The position numbers and the translations under genes are program-made. From Phytopythium helicoides (taxonomy: Eukaryota; Oomycota; Peronosporomycetes; Pythiales; Pythiaceae): 64,000 nucleotides of DNA. Positions 1 to 10,800 of the stretch are shown one piece after another. Under the pieces are notes generated by a model that was given only the letters and a program-made list of their open reading frames with translations, searched no databases and was not told where the DNA came from. How positions within the stretch are numbered: position 1 is the stretch's first letter; every line of letters begins with the position of its first letter. The DNA is taken from NCBI GenBank assembly GCA_024867545.1, contig JANFNE010000008.1, positions 1,014,501 to 1,078,500 of the forward strand. The letters are read 5' to 3'.

Positions 1-1684
1 CCGACGGAGCCCGTGCCGACGGCTGCGACGGGAGCGGAGGCCCAGCAGTGCTATGAACAGTGCGTGTCGACGATCCGGAGTGCCAGGGGAGGGAACAACG
101 AGCAGGGGGTGAAGGAGTTCAAGGCCAACTGCCGAGCCTTTGGACTCAAGGAGATGGACGTTAAGCCGTTCTACGACTCGCTCGTCGCGCAGCTGGGAGC
201 AGAGGGCGTGCTCAACTTTGTGCCCTCACTCGCGCGCCTCGTGCCGGACGATGATCGCCGCAAGGAGCTCATTGACTACAACGCGCAGCAGCGCGTAATG
301 CTCGCATCGTCATCGGGTCTGCGCGACAGCAGCAGCTCGTCAGGGAGCAGCACTGGCCGGCCGTCTGCGTTTTCCAGCAGGTTCGTACCCCTTGTTTGTG
401 AGCGATCCTTGTGGTGGTGACATGAGACTCATGCGGGCATACTGCAGAGACTCGAGCTTTGCTTCTCAGAGCGGATATGACCAGCAGCGCTCCAGCTCTA
501 TGGTTGGTGCCGCTCCGACCACTGCTGGCAAGGGCGTGCTCAAGAACCGCTACGCCGACCACCCCAACTGCGATGTCTGCAACGTTGCGTTCGATGTCAC
601 CAAGCGCCGTCATCAGTGGTAAGTGCAAATTTTTGTCCTGAAAATTTGACTATGGAGTCCCACTCTGACGGACACAACGCACGCTGTTAGCCGATACTGC
701 GGTCTCTTTGTTTGCAGCTCGTGTTCACCTGTTCGCCTGCTGGTCCCTCCGGGCAGGCAAATCGAAGGCGCCAAGGGCTACGATCCGTCTGTTCCTCAGC
801 GCGTGTGCATCCAGTGTGCACCGCAATTGCACCCGATGCAAGACGAGCTCGTGGCGCAATACGCGCAGTCACAGTCAGACAATGTCCACGAGGCGCGCGG
901 TAGAATTCACGTGCCATTTACCACATCTCTGCAAAAGGAATGTCAAAACGCAGCGGACATCATCGGCAACTTTTTCCGCGACGAGTGGGGTGCAGCAAGT
1001 GATCGTGCGATTCCCGTCGCTATTTTGCAGAAGGCTCATGGTCTGGCGATTATGACTGTGGTCAAGGCTGGCTTCCTTGTGACGGGCAAAATTGGAACTG
1101 GTCTCGTGGTTGCAAAGCTACCGGATGGATCGTGGTCAGCACCTTCTGCGATTGGCACGTTCGGATTGAGTGGTGGCTTCGAGATCGGTGGCGAGCTCAT
1201 CGAGCTGATGATTGTTCTCGGCTCTGAGGGAGCTGTCAAGGTGTTCCACAAGCCGCAAGTTAACCTTGGCGCTGGTCTAGACGTTGCAGTTGGCCCGTTT
1301 GGCCGCTCCGCAGAGGCCGCTGCTGCCGTCAGTACGAGCGGTCTGAACGCCAACTACAGCTATTCGATCAGCAAGGGGTTCTTCGCGGGCATTTCGCTTC
1401 AAGGTGCGATCATTGCGACGCGCAGTGACCTGAACCGCAAATTCTACGGTCGCGACCTGCAGCCAAGCGACTTGCTGAGTGGCTACGTGGAGCAGCCGAA
1501 CGCTGCACGACCGCTGTACGAGGCTATCGATAATGCGATGCGAGGCATTGAGAACCACAAGCAGGAGTCCCAGCGCCGGTCCTCCATCATGGGTCCATGC
1601 CGTTTGTGCAACTGCCCCATGTTTGTGGCGCATACGACACAAGTGTGGAACAAGAACTGCAAAACTTGCAAGCACATTCACTAA
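1..1684 (+). CDS. FYVE zinc finger + SYLF domain protein (5' partial)
   Basis: Probable phosphoinositide-binding protein of endosomal or actin-linked membranes. Three exons fit one frame: <1-380, 448-618 and 691-1684. Introns of 67 and 72 bp have donors GTTCGT and GTAAGT and acceptors TGCAG and TTAG. No start codon is seen, so the gene begins upstream of the window. Exon 1 encodes a helical region (motif LVPDDDRRKELIDYN) that loosely resembles the C-terminus of ZNF598/Hel2 proteins. The FYVE finger spans the second splice junction: two CxxC pairs, then KRRHQCRYCG, VCSSC and RVCIQC. The basic ligand motif is intact except that its second His is Gln. After it comes a full SYLF (Ysc84-type) domain, about bases 950-1480, rich in glycine (KAGFLVTGKIGTGLVVA, FGLSGGFEIGGE). 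SYLF domains bind phosphoinositides and actin. The C-terminus adds two CxxC pairs (CRLC, CKTC), perhaps another zinc site. Family calls are firm; partners are unknown. Confidence 0.88.
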
Positions 1685-1816
1685 ACGATCCGCCTTCAGA
1701 GAAGAAAGCGACAGCGATGCATCCTGCAACACAATACAAGTAATGTTTGGTGTGATGAAACATATCTTCTTCTATTGCACATGCACTTTGTACATCCACT
1801 ACAGTATATAGATCAA

Positions 1817-4800
1817 TTAGCTGGTAGCTTCGACATCTGCCCATATTTGTCGTTGCAATCGGGCGAGTGATGTTTCGTCCGAGGCTTTCGACTCCGATTT
1901 CTTACCATGCCGCCATGACGACTCGAAGCTGCTGGAAGCTCGTCGAAGACTCGCACTGAGTACTCGCAGAAGCTGTGCGTGCCATTCTACTTGAATCTGA
2001 AGGCTTCCGCCCTCTTTTGGTTCAACGGAATGCACCCAGTCGGCTACGAGGTCAGCAAACCAACGTATCCGATGCTCATCAAATGGGTGTAACAGCCCAA
2101 CAGCCGCCTCCAGCATCTTGCCCACACGACTGATCGTTGCCTCAATTGTCGAAAATGAGGATTCGGGAGATGAGGATTTCTTCATCGGCAAGAATAGAAG
2201 TTGCAAGCACGAACTCGTCATTCTGTACAACGCATCCCAGATAAGTGCCTTGTCTGCACTCGCCATCTCTGCAGGCAGCTCGGCAAACTCGCGAAGTGCC
2301 CGAGTGAATGCCGATACTCTTCGTGTCACTCCAGAACTCTGACGAACCCACCAATCTTTGCTCGATGTACTCGCTAACCGCGACAGCTCAGCGCTGGTTT
2401 GCCTCAAGCACGACAGTAACTCTTGACGCGCCGCCTCATCCTCATCGCCGACGTTGTCGTCAAATGCGCTCGCCAATGCTCGTGCGATGTTTCCACCGTC
2501 TTCATTTAAACTCGCTGCTAGAGTTCTGGGAGGACTTGGCTCGGATGAAGACGTGTTTGGTTCGCGTAGAATCGTCTTGTTCCGAAGTGCAACGCGCTTT
2601 ACAAATGCAGTTCGCGACGACTTCGGGGTGAGTGTTTGAAGAGCTGAGTGGGCTCGCAAAACTGCAATTGCGACGGTTGACTGAATCATGGTTGGGTGCG
2701 TTGATGGTGGGACAAGTGGCGGTACTGCAGCTCGAACGCGGGTGTTTCCGATAGCAAGCGCTTCGCCAAGCGCCATTCCAGCGGTCGAAGCTATTTCTTG
2801 GGGCATCTCTTTCTCCATCAGCTCTCGGTACCGCATCCTTGCACTTGCTGCTTCTTCGGATGCAGCCTGTGCCTTGTCGATTGAAGAAAGTCCACTGGCT
2901 TCAACATTGCGGTCAACAAATGAGTCAGCCCGTGGACAAACTATGGTTTCCACGACGTGATTACAAACGTTGGTAGCAACAGCGTCTACCACGAATTCAA
3001 CCACACTCTTCAGTTTTGGTGAGCTCTTGAAGACAGCTACCGTCAGCGCGTCGTCGTAGTCTGGGTGAGTATCATCGGCATGATCTCCGCCATCTCCACT
3101 GCTGGTCGGGGTGTCGGATTTCTTCTCAGAATCTTTTTCTGGTCGTTTTACTGGGCTCGCTTCGCGCCGATCGTTGTCTAACTGGTTGTTGACGCCTTCC
3201 TCAAAAAACGAATTCTTCCTTGGAGCATTCTTGTCCATAATCACTTGAAGTGGACGCAGCTTTCGGATCGGATGTGGTCGAGCTGCAGTACCATGCGCAG
3301 TTAGCACTCCTTTCATATCACCGACACTTCCCGCTCGCCTTGGCCCTGTCAATCGAAGCGACGGTGCAGATCGCGCCTGGATGAAGGCTCGCAGGTCGTC
3401 CAACTCGCTGATGCACGTTTGAATGAACACCTGGCTGTACAGAAATGGTAGTGCGTCATCGCCAGCAAGACCGTCATCCTCGGGTCCAGCTTTACCACTC
3501 GATTGCAGTGCTAAGCGAACGGAGACCGGTGGCAATAAGTCGCCCTTCTGAGAATCAAATTGGAGTCCAAACTCGACGAGGTCGATCTCTAGCGTCTGGA
3601 AAATCCGCTCGATCTGGAAGGCAACATGTAAACCAACCTCGCCGAGGGCCTTGAGTCGTGGGGAGTAGTACAAGTGAGAGAGCAGAACAAAAAGCTGCTG
3701 GTAGTAGCTCGTAGCTGAAGAGAGCTTATCGAGCGACAGCATGCACAGAAAGTCGCTAAGCCACGGGATACACTTGACAATTGAGTTCGACAGGATACTG
3801 TCTTCGAGAAGTTTCTTGACATCGACGCTCTTCATGCCAGATGTTGCAACCTCCAGGGTGCTTATTCCTTCTCGTTTGGCTGCAGTAAAAGCGCTGTTAT
3901 CCTCGTCTCGTGCAGAAATGGAAGAGGACATGTGCCATAGAGGTGAAAAGCGCAAGTACCCAAGGAACTTAGCAGCTACCTTCAGCTTTAGTACATCTTC
4001 TGTGAACGTCTTGCGCGGATCGCGTTGCAGGCTCCGTGAAGTCCACATGCTGATAAACTGCCACTCTAAATGGTGAATAACAAGTCGCGAGAACTCGTAG
4101 CTATCACAACTGTGCAGAAAGTGGAAAAAGAAGAGCTGACTATCCGCGAGGAGATTTCGAACACGTGACAGAGCAGCAGTAATGCTGTCTACGACCGATG
4201 CTGAGGACTGGTTTGTATCGCTCTGGCCTCGGTCATTCCGATTTGGCGCGTTCGAGGGTTTCCCTTGGGTTTGACTCAGGCGGTTGTTGTTACTGGGGGG
4301 CTTGCCTTGCCGCAGCATCCCACCACCACCACCACCATTGTTACTCCCTCCTTTTGGGGTGGGTGTTGGCTTACTGCTCGGAGTTGTTGCCGGTGACGGT
4401 GATGATGGCTTTTGACTTGTGAAACGACGGTGCAGTTTTCGCAGTCGGTCTGGGTTCTTACCAACAAGCTTATCTTCCATGATTTTCAGAACCAAGTCTT
4501 TATCGCTTTCGCCGAGTGGGTTGGAGCCGACTTGAATGAGCTCCATCACAAAGAATTTGGCAAACCACCACCGGTTTTCTGGGGAGACTTCAGCAAGCAA
4601 AGATCTAGCCGCTTCGATCGCATTTGAGGCAACATTCGCGTTATCGATGCCCGTCAGGCTGTGTTGCTGTCGCTGAAACTGCCTCAGCAAGTTGAGAAAG
4701 TTGTCTCGAACCTTTTCGCGGTTCGTATAGAGGAGCGCATCAGCTGGCGAGCGATAGTGCAACCGGGAATCCGTCTCTTCACAAAACGGTAAAGCGAAGT

Positions 4801-6255
4801 CCCGAACAGCACTAGCTGGAAATGTGATTCATGCAAACGCACACCCGTCAGTACACGTTCAGCTGAAACCCAAGTAGCAAAACTTGGAGACATACCTTTT
4901 GTCTGGACAGGCAGGCTAAAGCCAATGCGCGCGCTTTCAGCTACCCGACGCTCTTCGCGGCTCTGGGCTATCTGGCGGAGCTTTTCACGGAGCGATGAAC
5001 AAATACCGGCACTTGCTAGACTGCCCCCGATGAGACGCCCGAGCTCTGGGCCAATATCAGAAAGAATAGGCTCAATCCCGTTTAGCACTATCTCTGCAAA
5101 CTCGAGACAATGGCTTCGCCAGCAGAACTCGCTGATCGTGTGGTTGTCATCTGTTGAGACACTGGTTTCCGGTGATTCCGATGAAAGTTTTCTCGAAGAC
5201 GTTACACGAGTGCAGTCAGACCGGAACAGCATTCCAACCAGAACTTGGAGCTCAGCGGAGGTTGAGCCCACAAGTCGATTTGCGATGAGAAATGCGCACA
5301 GCTCCGCAGCTCGAGTGTTGATCTGGAAAGACGCTGCAGACACGGCGGGCTCTTCGTCTGCTTGGTTGTCGCCAAAATCCAACTTACTCGAACACGAGTC
5401 TTGTGAATCTTCTTCCATGAGTGCTGCAACTCTGCGAGATCGCTTGATCTTGGCACTGATGACCTCCATCGGTGGCGGGCTCTTGAAAGTGCTGATCGAG
5501 CGCATTGCCGGTGGAGTTGCGAACGCGTGACGTGCCTGGTTGCACTGCTTTTCCACTGGACTTTGCTCTGGCTGGGGCTCGGCAGCGTTGAACTGCGGCG
5601 GTCCAGTCTTCAACGGCGTCGACCATGCCGATCTACCTGCGAGCTGCTTCTTCTTGACCGGGACAGTAGGCTGTGCACTCGGCGGCGAGCGCGTCGGGGA
5701 TCCAGGCGACTCCATCCAACCGCGGGTTCCGGCAGACCCCGCCCCGCCCAAGCGGCGCTCGAGCAGGCTGTGCTTGCTCCACGCCGACTGCCCCGCTCCT
5801 CCTTGCGCCTTGACTGGCGTAGACGCCGTCAGCGGCGGGAAGGCCACCTGCACTGGCACCGGTCTCGCAACTGGAGCGGCCTGGCTCGTGGTGAGCAGCG
5901 TCGTGGTGATTCTCCGCTTGACGGGCTTGACCGTCGACGTCCCTGACGCCCCAAGCTGCGGGAACTCGTCGCCCTGCAGCTTGAACTCTTGCTCTGGCGC
6001 AGCCTCATCCTGCTGCTGCTCCTCGCGCCGCTCTCCATGCTGCTTGAGCAGCGCGTGCCAGTGGCGCAGCAGCACGTGCGCCAAGTCGTGCGGCGCCCAG
6101 CGCTGCAGCTCACCGCTGGGCGTCGGCAGCTCCAGCGCCGCGCCGCCGCCTCCGTCGCGCCGCAGCGCTCGCTTCACGCGCTCCACGTCGCCTGCCGAGA
6201 GCGCGCGCACCGTCGCCCACACCTGCGCGCCCACCGCGCGCTCGTCGTCCGCCAT
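1817..6255 (-). CDS. CDAN1-like: Codanin-1-like protein
   Basis: Two exons, 6255-4896 and 4815-1817, give 1452 aa. The 80-bp intron (donor GTATGT, acceptor TTTCCAG) restores the frame exactly. Start is an ATG at 6255 in a good context. Across the splice reads VRDFALPFCEETDSRLHYRS, followed by a segment with REKVRDNFLNLLRQFQRQ. This matches the codanin-1 core signature (an LPF..ETDSR block, then a QRD-type helix). Human codanin-1 is about 1230 aa; it binds the histone chaperone ASF1 and, with CDIN1, is needed for normal chromatin in erythroblasts. Residues 112-117 read VKRRIT inside a disordered N-terminal region, resembling the B-domain motif by which HIRA, CAF-1 and codanin contact ASF1. FPQLG and FPPLT lie nearby. 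Glycine- and Ser/Pro-rich linkers occur around bases 4200-4400. Family membership is likely; a role in ASF1 control here is inference. Confidence 0.8.
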
Positions 6256-6458
6256 GGCCGCCGCCGCGCCGAGCTCTGTCGAGGACGAGGCGGCTTCTGT
6301 CCTTTCGCGGCTTTTGAAAGCGTTCCCGCCAAAAACACGTCGACTCTTATTGGATGAAATCGTGATTTACACGAAGCGTTGATTGGATATATAGAGAGGA
6401 ATTAAGTTTTTGCCAAACACGTAGGCATTCCGCGAGCGCGACTTGCCAAGCGAGCATC
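6256..6458. promoter_or_regulatory. Bidirectional promoter, codanin-like / SCI1-like
   Basis: 203 bp separate two divergent start codons. Two ATTGG (inverted CCAAT) boxes are visible near 6348-6353 and 6381-6386, the second followed by an AT-rich TATATAGAG. CCAAT boxes are common promoter elements of eukaryotes. Shared regulation is inferred from the geometry only. Confidence 0.5.
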
Positions 6459-7655
6459 ATGGGCAGCGAGCGGCGTAAGTGGCGGCTTCTTGACGGCTTC
6501 CTGGCGGGTTTTGGGGCGCAGCTGAGCGCTGTCGCTGGTTGAAATAACGTCAGGCGAGCGGTCGGAGGAGCGGCACCGGCCCAGGAAGGAGCAGCGGCGC
6601 GAGAAGGAGCACAAGAGCGGCAAGAAGAGCAAGAGCAGGAAGGAGCGCAGGAGCAGGAGGGACGACGAGCGCGCGCTGCCGGCGGGCGCGCGGCCCATCT
6701 CCGAGGCCGACTACTTCCTGCGCGCCACCGAGTTCCGCGTGTGGCTCGTGCGCTCCAAGTGCGTCGGGGCTGCTCGGTGTTAATGAGGTGGAGGTGAGAA
6801 GGCTCTGACGCGGCGGCTGTGAGCAGGGGCAAGTACGTCGAGGAGCTGTCGACGGACGAGAGCACGGCGCTGTTCGTGGACAAGTTCGCGCGCAAGTGGA
6901 ACCGAGGCAAGCTGCCGCGCGAGTACTACGCCGGACTGCCCGAGTCAGTGGTCGAGCAGACGCGCCGCACGCGACACACGTGGGGCTTCGTCTCCAAGCT
7001 CGGCGAGCGTGAACGCTTCGACCTGGCAACGGCCAAGGACTCGGTTGGCGTGGCCACGCGAAAGACAGACCTGCTTGCTGGCGCATCTGCTCCGGTGGCA
7101 AAGCCCAAGCGTGATGAGGAGGGTAGCTCGCCACCGAGACACAGGCGTGGACGTGACGACGACAGTGGGGAGGACGATCGCGAGGAGAAGCGTCGAGCGT
7201 TGAAGCGGCACCGACGTGAGCGCGAGAGCGACATAGAGGAGCTCGTGCCAAAGGAAACAGGCCGAGAGGCCCTGCTCGAGAAGCGCCGGCAGATTTCCAG
7301 CAAGCTGCACGGTGCGGCTCGTGATCGCGAGGAGGGCCGTGATGGCCTGGACGTGAGCGAAGATTTCCTCATGGGTGGTCGCGGTGATGGCACGGAGCTG
7401 TCGCGGAGACTCGCGCAGAGAGATGCTGCTCGCCGCCAACGCGATTCAGAACGCCAGGAGCGTCTCGCTGGCTTGCAGGTATAATTTTGAGCGCTTAGCG
7501 AAAACGACTCAGAGGTGATCGAGTTAGTTGACTGAGGATGGTGGATGCAGGCGAAGGAGTCGGCGAGAATGGACAAGTTTCTGCAAGACATGGGCCTCGC
7601 AGACGCCGGAAAGGCTCGCATAACAATTGCCCCTCGCCCACCACCGAGATCGTAG
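6459..7655 (+). CDS. SCI1-like nuclear protein (RS/KR-rich, four exons)
   Basis: Exons 6459-6474, 6554-6758, 6827-7478 and 7551-7655 join in frame with donors GTAAGT, GTGCGT, GTATAA and acceptors CAG, giving about 325 aa. Residues after the Arg/Lys-rich N-terminus read ADYFLRATEFRVWLVRSK, then GKYVEELSTDES and FARKWNRGKLP. This is the signature of the small conserved family that includes plant style cell-cycle inhibitor 1 (SCI1), nuclear proteins tied to cell-cycle control. The middle is Arg/Glu-rich and probably coiled or disordered. The C-terminus, MDKFLQDMGLADAGKARITI, comes entirely from the last exon. The first coding exon is only 16 nt, so the start is the least certain part; a start in exon 2 would need another ATG, which is not seen. 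It ends 202 bp from the convergent glucan synthase gene. Confidence 0.7.
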
Positions 7656-7857
7656 CTAGTTTGCATCCGTTTCGATCATTAGTCGGGCCTGAATACGCCA
7701 TCTCAGTCAACACTGTAGTGATTCATCTGAACTTTGACATTATGAAACGTAGAAAAGCAAAAACACCGAGCTGTCGTACAAAGTCTACCCTCGTCAAGAT
7801 GCGCTTCAACTGCATCTGCGTGGCCATTGGCTGTGAAGATGATGGTGATGATCGAGC

Positions 7858-10800
7858 TTACGCGTGGCGCATTGGCGGTGCGACGTTGCCCGCAGCCGGC
7901 GACTCGTACATCTGGTAGTTGTTGCGCGTGCTCGTGGCGTTTGACTTGGACCGCACGCGGCTCATGTTGCGCTGGCGTGAGCTGCCCGGTGTTCGTGCTC
8001 GGCTCTCGGCGCGCTGGCGCGCGTGGCGCTCACGGTCCTTCTCAGCCTCGCTCTTTGTGCAAATTACGCCGTTCTTCTTCGATCCAGCACCCAGCAGCAG
8101 CGCCATCGTAAGAACGCAGAAACCTGCAAGTGCATACAGCAAGACGTATTCGCTGTCCGCGAGCGAGTCGCTCGAGTGCATGTACACGTAGCCAAGCGGA
8201 GGGATGAAGAAGAAGAGGAACAACATCGACGTCGACGAAGCGCGACCGCGAGCCGTGAACATGCCCACGCACGCAGCCCATGGAGCAGCGGTCGTACCCA
8301 GACCCAAGAAGAAGTACATAAGCATGACCACGAGGCCGACGTAAAGACCTGTGCCATCCGTGCTACCGAGGAATGCAGACGACTCGTTGAAACCAAGCAC
8401 GCCCGCGCAGCCAGCAACAGGAATCAGCGTGCCGAACAGGATCGACTTGTGCTCCAGCTTGTCAATGAAGAAGAACGAGATGGCAGCGCCAGAAACCTGC
8501 AGCGCCACGCCGTTGACGAACATGTCGTCCTGGTTCGTGTATTCGCTTGAGGCCTTGTAGCTGATAAAAGCGTTCAGGAATCCCGTCGACAGCGACACGA
8601 CAATCATGAGGAAGAAGCCCAGAATGAACTTGAATCCCGAGCTGCCACCGTTCTCCTCAGGCGCCTCCTCCTCACGCATAATCTTCAACTCTTCTTGCAC
8701 ATCCGGCTTACGACGGAGAATAACAAGATTCGCTTCGCACGCCTCCCAGCCCTTGCGCTCGAGCACCCAGTAAGGACTCTCGGGGAACACGTTCACAACC
8801 GGCGTCACGATCGCGATCACAATACACGCACCGAATGCCTGCCAGATCCAGCCAAGCTGCTTGACAGTCGCGAAGATACCACCCATCAGACTGCCACCAA
8901 CAAATCCGAATCCGAGCATTAGCATCGTCTTGCCACGCAACTCCTTCGTTGAGATCTCGAAAATGTAGATCGCGAGCGACGGAAGCAGGATACCAATCGA
9001 GCAGGAAAGCAGACCAATACCAGGCAGCAGCAGGGTCTTGCGCATATCGTCGTTCGCGCTCACCGCGACCATGCCCAGCGTGCTGAACAGACCTCCCGTG
9101 ACAATTGCGAGACGACGACCGATAAAGTGGTTGAGGAAACCAGCAATAATCGTGCCGACGATACAGGCGCCGTAGTGCACAAAAGTCGTCGTGCCGTCAC
9201 CCACATCGCCACTCAGCACACCATCGTAGGTAACGACGTAGCTTGCGAAACTAGCCGACTGCTCCAGCGTGGACAGCAGGTAGAAGAGCCAACCAGCGCC
9301 TGCGCCACCAAGGATTCCCATAAAGGCGGCCAGCGAGATCGAGTACTGCGACGACGCCGACATGACTTTTGAGAAGCCTTCGTTGTACATCATACGCGTC
9401 TGGATAACGTTCAGGAACGGGATGCACGACATAATCAGCAGAGGGATAATCATGGCCGTGCAGAAGATGAAGTCGAACAGGAACTGAAGCTGCTGGAAAA
9501 CCGGCACGCTCGCAATTGACGCTCCTGGGAAACTCCACATGCGCATCATCTCGTTGATACCGTAGAGAGATGCCATGTACGCGAAGAACAGCGACAGCGA
9601 GTACGTGAAGCTCTTGTCCATCACAACCCACATCGCAATAAAGTAGGCAACCACCACCGCAACCAAGACAAACAGGTAGATGCTCGCGCGAATCACAGGG
9701 TTCATCGAACGCATACCCATACCGACCAGGTGGAAGACGCCCAAAAGAAGCACCGTGGCAACTGCAGCTCCAAACGAGTACGCGACGTACATGACATCCT
9801 CAGTCAAGAGTGTCGCAACGTAGAACATGAGAACGAAGTGGCGGCTCTCGCGCAGAATCACAGTTACACGCGAGATCATGTTCGAGTTGTGAAGCTGCTC
9901 CAAATCGCCCTTCCACCAGCCAACCCAGCCACCCTTATTGGCCGCATCGTCGTCCGAGTAGTCCTCCGGCGCGAACATCCACATGCACCACTGAGCAACG
10001 TCGACCTTGGTCTTCGCCCAATCCAGACCATCACTGTTGAACATGAACGGACCAACAATCCAAAGAACCGAGATGAACCAAATCGAGAACGTCTGCACAC
10101 CGTAACCTTGCGCAGTGTCACAGTAGTCTTGCGCGAAGGTGTTGTCATCAGTCGACGCCTCGGTCTGACAAATGTAGAAGTTGCCGAACGCGAGGTACAC
10201 CAGACACAGTCCGACCAGCTCGAACGCCTTTCGGTAGTGTGAACTCGCATATGCTTTGTACAGCAACACCAGCGTCTCTCGAGTAATCTTGAAACCACGA
10301 CCGGTAGCCTGGTACTTGGCACCACCGTGCACAACGTTGTTGTCGAAGTAGTGCATCGTCGTGCCGACCTGGAACACGAAGAACGCCGGGCCAAGCGTGA
10401 TGATCATTTCGATGAAGCGGTACATACCACGCACGAGACCACCTTCACCAAAGTACACCATCATCAGCGGAAGCATGAGGAAGGTACCGGCCTGAATGTA
10501 GAACTGCGTGTTGAGCACAGCCTTGAGGTCCGTGAAGACGCGCTCATCAAAGCCGTACTCGACGTTGTCCTTGATAATGTCCGTGTCGTTCATGTTGAAC
10601 ACAATCTGTTCCTGGACACCAGCCAGCGCCAGGTACACCTTACAGTACATGTATACGTACGTCGTGACGATGACCATCCACGTCGCAAAGTAGAAGCCCG
10701 TGTGCGAGTAATACATCGAGTTGAGGCGGAAGAAGTCCATGAACTGACCCATACGATGCGCTTCACGAGCCAAGCACGTCTCACCGGCACCGTTTGCAAG

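Noticed and set aside
5540..6382. Long plus-strand frame opposite the codanin gene (280 aa)
   Set aside because: Shadow of the GC-rich codanin N-terminus; Ser/Arg/Cys-rich composition and no motif.
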